From NCBI GenBank assembly GCA_905234645.1, contig CAJOIS010000004.1:1-64000 (forward strand): a stretch of DNA of 64,000 nt, written 5' to 3'. Under the pieces are notes generated by a model. It was not told the origin of the DNA, did not search any database, and was given only the letters and a program-made list of their open reading frames with translations. Below are positions 17,136-23,721 of this stretch, piece after piece. Every line of letters begins with the position of its first letter. Within the stretch, counting starts at the first letter, position 1. Both the position numbers and the translations under genes were made by a program. The stretch is from an uncultured Bacteroidales bacterium. Lineage in GTDB: Bacteria; Bacteroidota; Bacteroidia; Bacteroidales; F082.

Positions 17136-18320
17136 TTATCTGCGTCCGGTGTTGGCGCTGCCACGGCTGCTGCTAGAACTTGCACTTCTCGAGCTGCTGC
17201 TAGAACTTGCGCTGCTGGAGGTGCGGTTCGAGGCGCTGCTGCTGGAGCTGCTAGGGCGGCTGACATTGTTGCTGGAGCTTGCGCTTCTGCTGGTGCTGCT
17301 GGTGCTGCTCGGGCGTGCGGTGCTGCTAGAGCTGGTGGAGGGGCGGCTGACGTTGCTGCTGGAGCTTGCGCTGCCGGAGGGACGAGTCGTGGCGCTGCTG
17401 CTGGCACTGCTCGGACGGCTGACATTGCTGCTAGTGCTGCTGGAAGGACGGCTGGCGCTGCTGCTCGAGCTTGCACTGCTGGAGGGGCGAGTCGTGGCGC
17501 TGGTGCTAGCAGAGGGGCGTGAAGCGCTGCTGGGGCGGGTGCTGCTGCTCGAGTTGACGCTGTTGGAAGCAGACGAGGTGCTGTTGCCGCTGGAGCTGCT
17601 GGCGCTCATGCTGCCCGTGTTAGCGTTCGGCCTCACCGAAGCGTTAGGAGCCTCGTTGTTGTTGCTGGCAGCAGGGACAGGCGGAGTCGTGCCTTCATTG
17701 AAGTGGTTGCCATGACTTTCGTTGAAGTGGTTGGCAGGATAGCCGCCGTTGTTGTGATGATAACCATAGGTGTGGTGCATCGGATCCATCGGACGGGGTT
17801 CGTGGCCGGCGGGAGGCATCGGCGGACGGAAGCCGTCATAGTAGTAGCGGTAGCTGCCGGGGCGGTGGTAGTAGCGGATGCGAGGCGGCACCGTAATGAC
17901 TACCCAGTGGTCGGAACGCGGCCCGTCCCAGTAGAAGCGAATGGGGTCGAAGTACTCGAAAGTGGTGAAGCTGTAGAGCTCATCGCCCAACTCGTAGTAA
18001 GGCATGATGGTGAAAGTGTATCTTCTGTCGATAAGGCGAAGCGGGATGTTCATCGCGATTCTCTTGATGCGACCAGGACGAACTTTCACGTATTTTTCGG
18101 CGTAGCTGTAGCCGTAATCAGGGTCGAGGAAGAGAGAGACATAACCCCTATAGGTGTAGTCTCCGATATTCTCCACGTCGTAGTAGACCGTGATTGAGCT
18201 GTGGTTGTACACCATCACCGGCTGTGATACCAAGGCGAGTTCAGGTGGAAAACCACTTGCTTTTGCTGCGATGGCTCCTACTGCCAGCAGGAGGGTCATC
18301 AGGATGTTCTTGGCTTTCAT
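17136..18320 (-). CDS. Secreted protein with long serine-rich low-complexity tail
   Basis: The 394-residue product has a signal peptide (about 1-21) and a folded-looking beta-rich domain (about 25-150, VYYDVENIGDYTYRGYVSLF) resembling a small immunoglobulin-like module. A Pro/Tyr/His-rich linker (about 155-220) leads to about 170 residues of mainly Ser with Ala, Arg, Thr, Pro and Asn (for example SSSSNVSRPSTSSSSTARPS). The tail's repeated SRPSS/TRPSS units look like slippage-expanded sequence. I recognise no family. Many Ser/Thr codons make it a candidate for O-glycosylation, an inference only. It ends in a strong terminator. Confidence 0.85.
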   Translation of the reverse strand: MKAKNILMTLLLAVGAIAAKASGFPPELALVSQPVMVYNHSSITVYYDVENIGDYTYRGYVSLFLDPDYGYSYAEKYVKVRPGRIKRIAMNIPLRLIDRRYTFTIMPYYELGDELYSFTTFEYFDPIRFYWDGPRSDHWVVITVPPRIRYYHRPGSYRYYYDGFRPPMPPAGHEPRPMDPMHHTYGYHHNNGGYPANHFNESHGNHFNEGTTPPVPAASNNNEAPNASVRPNANTGSMSASSSSGNSTSSASNSVNSSSSTRPSSASRPSASTSATTRPSSSASSSSSASRPSSSTSSNVSRPSSASSSATTRPSGSASSSSNVSRPSTSSSSTARPSSTSSTSRSASSSNNVSRPSSSSSSASNRTSSSASSSSSSRSASSSSSRGSANTGRR

Positions 18321-18401
18321 AGTTGCGATTGTTTTAAGGGTTTGACTTCTGTTTGCTTTTAGCGTTCAACCCTCATAACTACCAAAACCGTGCCAAAACA
18401 A

Positions 18402-18435
18402 TTGTAGGGCCGCCAAATGTATGGCAGCCCTACAA
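18402..18435 (+). repeat. Palindromic element, GTAGGG family
   Basis: Arms of 14 bases (TTGTAGGGCCGCCA and TGGCAGCCCTACAA) pair except for one C-A mismatch around a six-base loop. The element at 34343-34368 has the same GTAGGG start, loop size and C-A mismatch, so they look like one family. It lies between the serine-rich gene and the 5'-nucleotidase and might also stop transcription. Confidence 0.7.
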
Positions 18436-18458
18436 ATCTGTACCCAAAAGGGGATGGG

Positions 18459-19901
18459 TTATTTCTCCGTCAAACGGGAAACTTTACCATAGTCGATCTC
18501 AGGATGCTGAGACAGAAATTCCATCATCAAGTCATTGGAACTGCGGAAAGTGGATTGACCATCATCCTCATGCTCGAAATCGAACACCGAGGACATGTAG
18601 CTGTTCATCACGACATCATATTTGGCTTTCATATCCAGAGGTTTACCGTTATCCAATGTCACCTGGATATCCGACACATGTTTGTCGTCCACTTTTTTGT
18701 AAGTATATGTGCAGCCTGAGCAGTAGATGGGGCCTTTGTCGACGATGGGACTGAGCTCCATCAAGCGAATAATCTCCTCTCCCGTCAACGTGTAGCGGAC
18801 AATCTCGTTGTCGAAAGGATCGAGGGCAAAGATGTCCTTGATGGTCACAGGACGCGCCGAAAGCGTGTCAAAGCGCACACCACCTGGGTTTTGGAAAGCC
18901 AAATCAGCACCCAAAGGTATACGGATAGCATCCGTCATCAGGCAGCCCAAAGCCTCATTGCGGTCAATAGGCGTCATGTTGGTGCACACGACTGTGTTGA
19001 AATAGTCGTTGTTGTTGAAATTATTCACCATGGCTTGCACTTTCTCATCACGCTTGGGGAAGTCCTTCACCGAAAGCAGCTGCATGTCTTTGCCAGTGAG
19101 CTTACCATCAACAAAAGTGAAGGTACTGAGAGTCACATAAGTGGCACGGCTATCGGCTTGGGTGACCATGACGTCACCGACGAGTTGTTTCTCGGCCACG
19201 AGGGTGTGGGAATGTCCGCCGAAGATAGCGGCCACCTGCGGGAACTTTGCAGCAGTCTCGAGGTCTTCCTCATAACCGCAGTGTGTGAGCAGGAAAATGG
19301 CATTGCAGTCGCTGAGCTCTTCGATATATTTTGGCAGCACCTCGTAAAGGTTGACGAAGTGAGAACCGTTAGAGTGTTTGGGGTGGAAATCGGGAAGGCC
19401 GTTCTCGCCCACTTGGATACCGCCAATCACGCCAATCTTCAATCCGTCACGTTCAAAGACGATGTAAGGTGAAACATTGGGCATTTGAAGTGTGTCGTCA
19501 AATTGGACATTGGCGCACACAAAGGGGAAGTTGGCCCAACCGAGCGCGCTGCGCAAGGCGAGGGGACCGTTGTCCCACTCGTGGTTGCCGAAGGTGGAAA
19601 GGTCGAATTTGACGGCGTTCATCAACTCGTACATGGGCTTGGCAGGCTCGGCGCAACGGTCGTTGATGGGGTTGCCTGAGCGGTTGTCACCCGCACTGAA
19701 GAGCAACAGATCGGGATGGACGCTACGCAAGCTGTCTATTAACGCAGCTAGCTTCGGGAAGTTGTCGATGTTGGCGTGCATGTCATTGGTGCTAACGATG
19801 TACACCTTTTGTTCTTTAGGTTTCGTCTCACAGGCCGTGAGAAAAAGCATGACAACAAAAGTTGCCATCATGATTGTACTAAATCTTTTCATGGTATTCA
19901 T
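18459..19901 (-). CDS. 5'-nucleotidase/UshA-like metallophosphatase lipoprotein
   Basis: The 480-residue protein begins with a lipoprotein signal ending LTAC (Cys24). The metallophosphatase domain (about 33-285) has STNDMHAN, FGNHEWDNG and GGHSHT, the dimetal-ligand motifs; a 5'-nucleotidase C-terminal domain (about 310-470) contains FQNPGGVRFDT and FDNEIVRYTLTGEEI. UshA-like enzymes release nucleosides or hydrolyse UDP-sugars outside the cytoplasm. Its start overlaps the stop of the 64-residue gene (ATGA), so translation is coupled; the next Met at 19892 is an alternative. Confidence 0.92.
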   Translation of the reverse strand: MNTMKRFSTIMMATFVVMLFLTACETKPKEQKVYIVSTNDMHANIDNFPKLAALIDSLRSVHPDLLLFSAGDNRSGNPINDRCAEPAKPMYELMNAVKFDLSTFGNHEWDNGPLALRSALGWANFPFVCANVQFDDTLQMPNVSPYIVFERDGLKIGVIGGIQVGENGLPDFHPKHSNGSHFVNLYEVLPKYIEELSDCNAIFLLTHCGYEEDLETAAKFPQVAAIFGGHSHTLVAEKQLVGDVMVTQADSRATYVTLSTFTFVDGKLTGKDMQLLSVKDFPKRDEKVQAMVNNFNNNDYFNTVVCTNMTPIDRNEALGCLMTDAIRIPLGADLAFQNPGGVRFDTLSARPVTIKDIFALDPFDNEIVRYTLTGEEIIRLMELSPIVDKGPIYCSGCTYTYKKVDDKHVSDIQVTLDNGKPLDMKAKYDVVMNSYMSSVFDFEHEDDGQSTFRSSNDLMMEFLSQHPEIDYGKVSRLTEK

Positions 19902-20092
19902 AGTTTGATATAGATTCTCGAATTGGCGCGCAACGAGCCATCAAGGCCGACGATATTGCCGTAAGCGTCTCTTACTTCTATGCCTTCCAGATTGAGAGGC
20001 AGGTTGTTGGCTCTGCAATAGGCGAGCACTACCGATTTCACTTTTGCGCCATAGTAGGTGCGCACTTCTGTGTCATTGACAAATGCTTTCAT
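19898..20092 (-). CDS. Small 64-residue protein coupled to 5'-nucleotidase, unknown
   Basis: The product MKAFVNDTEVRTYYGAKVKS continues to 64 residues ending RANSRIYIKL. The pattern of strands around VLAYC, GIEVRDAYGNIVGLDG and a terminal beta strand resembles the ubiquitin-like/beta-grasp fold, but it lacks the C-terminal GG of sulfur carriers. It has no signal peptide, so it is likely cytoplasmic. It has its own -7 box and leads a two-gene operon with the nucleotidase lipoprotein. The function is unknown. Confidence 0.72.
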   Translation of the reverse strand: MKAFVNDTEVRTYYGAKVKSVVLAYCRANNLPLNLEGIEVRDAYGNIVGLDGSLRANSRIYIKL

Positions 20093-20122
20093 AATATTGA
20101 TATTACTGATTTAATTTGAGGG

Positions 20123-20130
20123 CAAAATTA
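20123..20130 (-). promoter_or_regulatory. -7 box (TAATTTTG)
   Basis: The minus strand reads TAATTTTG, 30 bases before the ATG at 20092. It is back to back with the promoter at 20172. Confidence 0.62.
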
Positions 20131-20171
20131 CTGTTTTTTCCATTAATTGGATTCACTTTTCACTTTTTCAT

Positions 20172-20179
20172 TATTTTTG
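20172..20179 (+). promoter_or_regulatory. -7 box (TATTTTTG)
   Basis: This full TAnnTTTG match ends 30 bases before the metallopeptidase ATG at 20210. Confidence 0.68.
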
Positions 20180-20209
20180 CATCAATTTAATCCTAAAAAC
20201 GAAACTATT

Positions 20210-21076
20210 ATGAAATTAGAAGGAAGAAGAGAAAGTACCAATGTGGAGGACCGCAGAGGGAAGAAAACAGTAGCTGCTGCCGGAGGCCTTGGTATCGGCG
20301 GTATTATTATTGCCTTGATTATTATGTTAATGGGAGGCGACCCTAGCCAATTGACGGAACAATTGCAGCAGGGCAACACCACCGAGTACGTCGACGAAGA
20401 CACAGATTACAGCCAAGTTGATGTTGAACTCATGACGTTCTGCAAGCGCATCCTTGCCGGCACTGAGGACGTGTGGGACAAGGAATTCAAGAAATTGGGA
20501 CGTACCTATCAGCCTCCCAAGATGGTCATCTTCAGTGATGCTGTCAATTCGGGTTGCGGTAATGCCACATCGGCCAGCGGACCATTCTATTGCTCTGCTG
20601 ATGAAACCGTCTATCTCGACCTGGAGTTCTTCAAGAACATGAAAAAGGAAATCGGCGCCGATGGCGACTTCGCCTATGCCTACGTCATCGCCCACGAGGT
20701 GGGGCACCATGTGCAGAACCAACTCGGCATCCTCAGCCAAGCCCACGAAAAGATGGCACGCGCGGGCAAAAACTCGACAGAATACAACCAGACCAGCGTG
20801 CGTCTTGAGTTGCAAGCCGACTTCTTCGCCGGCGTATGGGCTTACAACGACAACAAGATGTTTGGATCGCTCGAAGACGGCGACATCGAAGAAGCCCTCA
20901 ACGCAGCTGCAAAGATCGGCGACGACTACTTGCAGAAGCAAGCCTACGGCCGCACCATGCCTGAGACCTTCAACCATGGCACTTCCGCACAACGTTCACG
21001 TTGGCTGAAGAAAGGCCTCACCACTGGCGACATCAACCTCGGCGACACCTTCTCACCTGCATACAGCTCGCTGTAA
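20210..21076 (+). CDS. Neutral zinc metallopeptidase (YpfJ family)
   Basis: The 288-residue protein begins MKLEGRRESTNVEDRRGKK, has one transmembrane helix (about 22-45, Gly/Ile-rich) and the zinc-binding motif HEVGHH (His162-Glu163-His166). The second half carries LQADFFAGVW and ALNAAAKIGDDYLQKQ, all typical of the YpfJ/putative neutral zinc metallopeptidase family. The active domain probably faces the periplasm. The start at 20210 fits family alignments and the promoter; an in-frame start at 20147 lies upstream of the -7 box. Confidence 0.93.
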   Translation: MKLEGRRESTNVEDRRGKKTVAAAGGLGIGGIIIALIIMLMGGDPSQLTEQLQQGNTTEYVDEDTDYSQVDVELMTFCKRILAGTEDVWDKEFKKLGRTYQPPKMVIFSDAVNSGCGNATSASGPFYCSADETVYLDLEFFKNMKKEIGADGDFAYAYVIAHEVGHHVQNQLGILSQAHEKMARAGKNSTEYNQTSVRLELQADFFAGVWAYNDNKMFGSLEDGDIEEALNAAAKIGDDYLQKQAYGRTMPETFNHGTSAQRSRWLKKGLTTGDINLGDTFSPAYSSL

Positions 21077-21082
21077 TTGATT

Positions 21083-21164
21083 GACGCAGGACCTAGGACT
21101 AAGGACGAGGGACTTCCAGTCTCCCGTCCTTTGTTTTTAGTCCTCCGTCATTAGTCCTCCGTCC
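21083..21164. repeat. Palindromic repeat built from 14-mers, overlapping the BASS gene end
   Basis: The region contains CTAGGACTAAGGACGAGG and its near-complement around a short centre near 21115, and a 14-base direct repeat TTAGTCCTCCGTCA at 21137-21150 and TTAGTCCTCCGTCC at 21151-21164. It lies just after the metallopeptidase stop and encodes the last 21 residues of the transporter on the other strand. Confidence 0.8.
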
Positions 21165-22043
21165 TTGATACCAAATCTGCCAGCTGTTGAACACATTCTG
21201 GAAAACCGAATAGAAAGCCAAATAAACCGAGGCCAACGGCAAAAGATAATGGTTGGCCATCCAGATGCCCATGGCGGAGTTCTTTTGTCCCAACAGCTGC
21301 CCACCGGCAATGGTATCACCGTATTTATGTCCAACCCATTTACCCAATCCAAACTGGATGATGCAAAACAGCAAGGCCGAAACGCCCAACCAGATGATGC
21401 TGCTCCAGTTGCCTTTGCCATTGAGGAAGATGAAATGTATGGTCTGACCTAAAGTGAGAAATAAGGCGACAGCCCATAAATAAAAAGCCAGGCCTTTATA
21501 GCGGCTAATGGCTTTATTGGCTTTAGGCCACCAAATTTGCAGGGCAAAGGCCACAAGAAAAGGCAGCCCGATGATGGTGCCGATGCGCCTCAAAATCAGC
21601 AAAAACGAATCAAGGAAAGGCATAGCCTGGTTAACACCAATGAACGAGAAATAGATCGGTGCCACAAAGGAAACAACCAAATTGCCGATGATGGAATAGG
21701 AGGTCACAGTGTTGCGGTCGGCACCCAACATAGTGCTAACCACGGCCACCGACGCCGCCACGGGACACAACACTCCAACAAGTACACCTTCAGCGATGAT
21801 TTCGTTGACATTCAAAAGTTTAAGCAAGGCATAACCACCCAGACTTACCCCTACTTGAAAGAGAATGATCCAGATAAACATAGGCTTGAAACGCAGTTTT
21901 CGGATATCGACGGCGGTGAAGGTCAGCAAGAGTATGGTAAAGATGATATAGGGCACCACCACACTGAAAGCTGCACAATAGTCGTGCAGCAATAGTCCTA
22001 GCACGATGGCTATGGGCAGGACATAACTCTTGATTTTTTGCAT
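21099..22043 (-). CDS. Bile acid:sodium symporter family (BASS) transporter
   Basis: The 314-residue membrane protein shows about nine hydrophobic helices and BASS-like sequence (GVLCPVAASVAVVSTMLGADR, with Pro in the conserved crossing helix, and GQLLGQKNSAMGIW). Family members take up bile acids or other organic anions with sodium; the substrate is unknown. The last 21 residues (from about 294, GRRTNDGGLKTKDGRLE) are encoded by the palindromic repeat at 21083-21164, so the native protein probably ended near SWQIWYQ. Confidence 0.85.
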   Translation of the reverse strand: MQKIKSYVLPIAIVLGLLLHDYCAAFSVVVPYIIFTILLLTFTAVDIRKLRFKPMFIWIILFQVGVSLGGYALLKLLNVNEIIAEGVLVGVLCPVAASVAVVSTMLGADRNTVTSYSIIGNLVVSFVAPIYFSFIGVNQAMPFLDSFLLILRRIGTIIGLPFLVAFALQIWWPKANKAISRYKGLAFYLWAVALFLTLGQTIHFIFLNGKGNWSSIIWLGVSALLFCIIQFGLGKWVGHKYGDTIAGGQLLGQKNSAMGIWMANHYLLPLASVYLAFYSVFQNVFNSWQIWYQGRRTNDGGLKTKDGRLEVPRP

Positions 22044-22105
22044 TATTTCGAGAAGCTCAACAGCCTAATTCTTCAAATTGGCTGCAAAATTGCGAAATTT
22101 ATCCG

Positions 22106-22113
22106 TATCTTTG
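22106..22113 (+). promoter_or_regulatory. -7 box (TATCTTTG)
   Basis: This is a full consensus match ending 20 bases before the nitroreductase ATG. Confidence 0.7.
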
Positions 22114-22133
22114 CCGCCCAAAACAAATAATCT

Positions 22134-22784
22134 ATGAAGAAATACGCTTTATTTGTCATCGCTCTCGCCCTGCTTGTCAGCGGCTGCTGTAACAAAGATG
22201 CTTCGACAAGCTCAGCATCCACTAACGAAAACAAGACAGAAGAAACAACCATGAATACTACTATGAACGACTTACTGACGCGCCGCAGCATCCGCAGCTA
22301 CACCGACGAAGTGCCTCCGCACGAAGTCATCGAAGAAATCTGTGAGGCGGGCACTTACGCCCCAACGGGCATGAACCGTCAATCCCCCATCATCATCGCC
22401 GTCACCAACCGCGAGGTGCGCGACCAACTTAGCCGCCTCAACGCCGCAGTGTTCGGAAAAGACAATGACATGGATCCTTTCTATGGTGCCCCCGTGGTAC
22501 TTGTGGTCTTGGCCGATACCACTGCTGCCATGACCTGGCAAGAAGACGGCTCGCTCGTTATGGGTAACCTGCTTAACGCCGCCCATGCCAAAGGCCTTGG
22601 CTCCTGCTGGATCCATCGTGCCAAAGAGGTCTTTGAGACCGAAGAAGGCAAGGCTATCCTCGCCGGTCTCGGTATCGATACGGACAAGTATGTCGGCATT
22701 GGCAATTGCATCCTCGGCTATGTGAACGGCGACTATCCTGAAGCCAAGCCGCGCAAGGACAATTACGTTTATTGGATTGAATAA
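22134..22784 (+). CDS. Nitroreductase-family lipoprotein
   Basis: The 216-residue protein has a lipoprotein signal (MKKYALFVIALALLVSGC, Cys18), a short linker and a nitroreductase domain (about 45-210) starting LLTRRSIRSYTDEVPP, with the FMN-contact motifs GMNRQSP and GLGSCWIHRA. Nitroreductases use FMN and NAD(P)H, so an exported lipid-anchored member is odd; the lipobox may lead to outer- or inner-membrane display. The linker at residues 22-29 (DASTSSAS) is encoded by a palindromic repeat. The next gene starts 8 bases before its stop. Confidence 0.88.
   Translation: MKKYALFVIALALLVSGCCNKDASTSSASTNENKTEETTMNTTMNDLLTRRSIRSYTDEVPPHEVIEEICEAGTYAPTGMNRQSPIIIAVTNREVRDQLSRLNAAVFGKDNDMDPFYGAPVVLVVLADTTAAMTWQEDGSLVMGNLLNAAHAKGLGSCWIHRAKEVFETEEGKAILAGLGIDTDKYVGIGNCILGYVNGDYPEAKPRKDNYVYWIE
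22197..22219 (+). repeat. Palindromic element inside nitroreductase gene
   Basis: Arms GATGCT and AGCATC flank TCGACAAGCTC. This is the reverse complement of the CTGAGCTTGTCGAAG core also seen at 12027, 47182 and 53513. It is read in frame as residues 22-29 of the lipoprotein linker. Confidence 0.7.
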
Positions 22785-23679
22785 GTCTTCCACACTTATC
22801 GGGCATTTGGCGTGCTTTGGCGCCTATTGCATCTTTGGGTTCAACATCGTCTGCTGCAAGAACATCTCCAATGCACAGGTGTTGACACCCATGGATTTGT
22901 TTTGTTTGCGGGCGACAGGAGCCACAGCCTTGTTTTGGCTGTTGTCTCTCTTCATGCCCAAGGAGAAGGTGGCATTGAAGGATTTGCCGAAAATCTTCGT
23001 GGCTTCCATGCTGGGCTTGTATCTCACGCAAATCAGTTTCCTGAAGGCCATCACCATGACGACCTCCATCGACACGAGCATTACCAACACCTGCACGCCT
23101 ATTTTGACCATGCTGGTGGCTGCTGTGGCCTTGAAAGAGCCCATTACCCTCAAGAAAATCGCTGGCGTATTGGTAAGTCTGGCGGGCGTATTATTCTTGA
23201 TTTTCAATTCGGTGGGACTAGGTGGTGGCGCGTCTGAAACGAAACCCTTGGGCATCGTTTTAGTGGTCATCAACGGCCTGACTTTTGCCCTTTATCTCGG
23301 CATCTTCCGCCCGCTGATCACGAAATACAATGTGGTCACCTTCATGAAATGGATGTTCCTGTTTTCGATGTTGATGGCCCTACCGTTCAACATCAGACAT
23401 CTTGTTCATGTCCCCTTTGGACAGATGGAAAGTAAAGTTTTGTGGCAAGTGGCCTTCGTTGTGTTTTTCGCCACTTTTGTCGCTTATTTCCTCATCCCCG
23501 TCGGACAGAAACGGCTGCGCCCCACCTTGGTCAGCATGTACAATTATGTGCAGCCTATTATCGCGACACTCATCAGTATCATCATCGGATTGGACCACCT
23601 TACGTGGAAAAAAATTGTGGCCATGGTACTGGTCTTCACTGGCGTTTGGATTGTCAACCAAAGCCGGGCTGCAGCATGA
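22777..23679 (+). CDS. EamA/DMT-family transporter
   Basis: The 300-residue protein has ten hydrophobic helices in two EamA repeats (about 8-140 and 150-295), with the typical FLKAITMTTSIDTSITNTCTP and YNYVQPIIATLISIIIG segments. The family exports small metabolites. No ATG fits before the first helix, so the start is the TTG at 22777, eight bases inside the preceding nitroreductase stop; translation is probably coupled. A strong bidirectional terminator follows. Confidence 0.88.
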   Translation: MNKSSTLIGHLACFGAYCIFGFNIVCCKNISNAQVLTPMDLFCLRATGATALFWLLSLFMPKEKVALKDLPKIFVASMLGLYLTQISFLKAITMTTSIDTSITNTCTPILTMLVAAVALKEPITLKKIAGVLVSLAGVLFLIFNSVGLGGGASETKPLGIVLVVINGLTFALYLGIFRPLITKYNVVTFMKWMFLFSMLMALPFNIRHLVHVPFGQMESKVLWQVAFVVFFATFVAYFLIPVGQKRLRPTLVSMYNYVQPIIATLISIIIGLDHLTWKKIVAMVLVFTGVWIVNQSRAAA

Positions 23680-23680
23680 A

Positions 23681-23720
23681 AAAAAGGGGGAGTTGCACTG
23701 CGTGCGTCTCCCCCTATTTT
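23681..23720. terminator. Bidirectional intrinsic terminator
   Basis: The stem GGGGGAG/CTCCCCC, with an inner GCAC/GTGC pairing, is flanked by A and T runs, so it can stop both the EamA gene and the gingipain-like gene that converge on it. Confidence 0.82.
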
Positions 23721-23721
23721 C

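Noticed and set aside
16936-17715. Leucine-rich frame of 259 codons opposite the serine-rich gene
   Set aside because: Runs of Leu come from the complement of repeated Ser codons; there is no start signal, and the frame crosses upp and a terminator.
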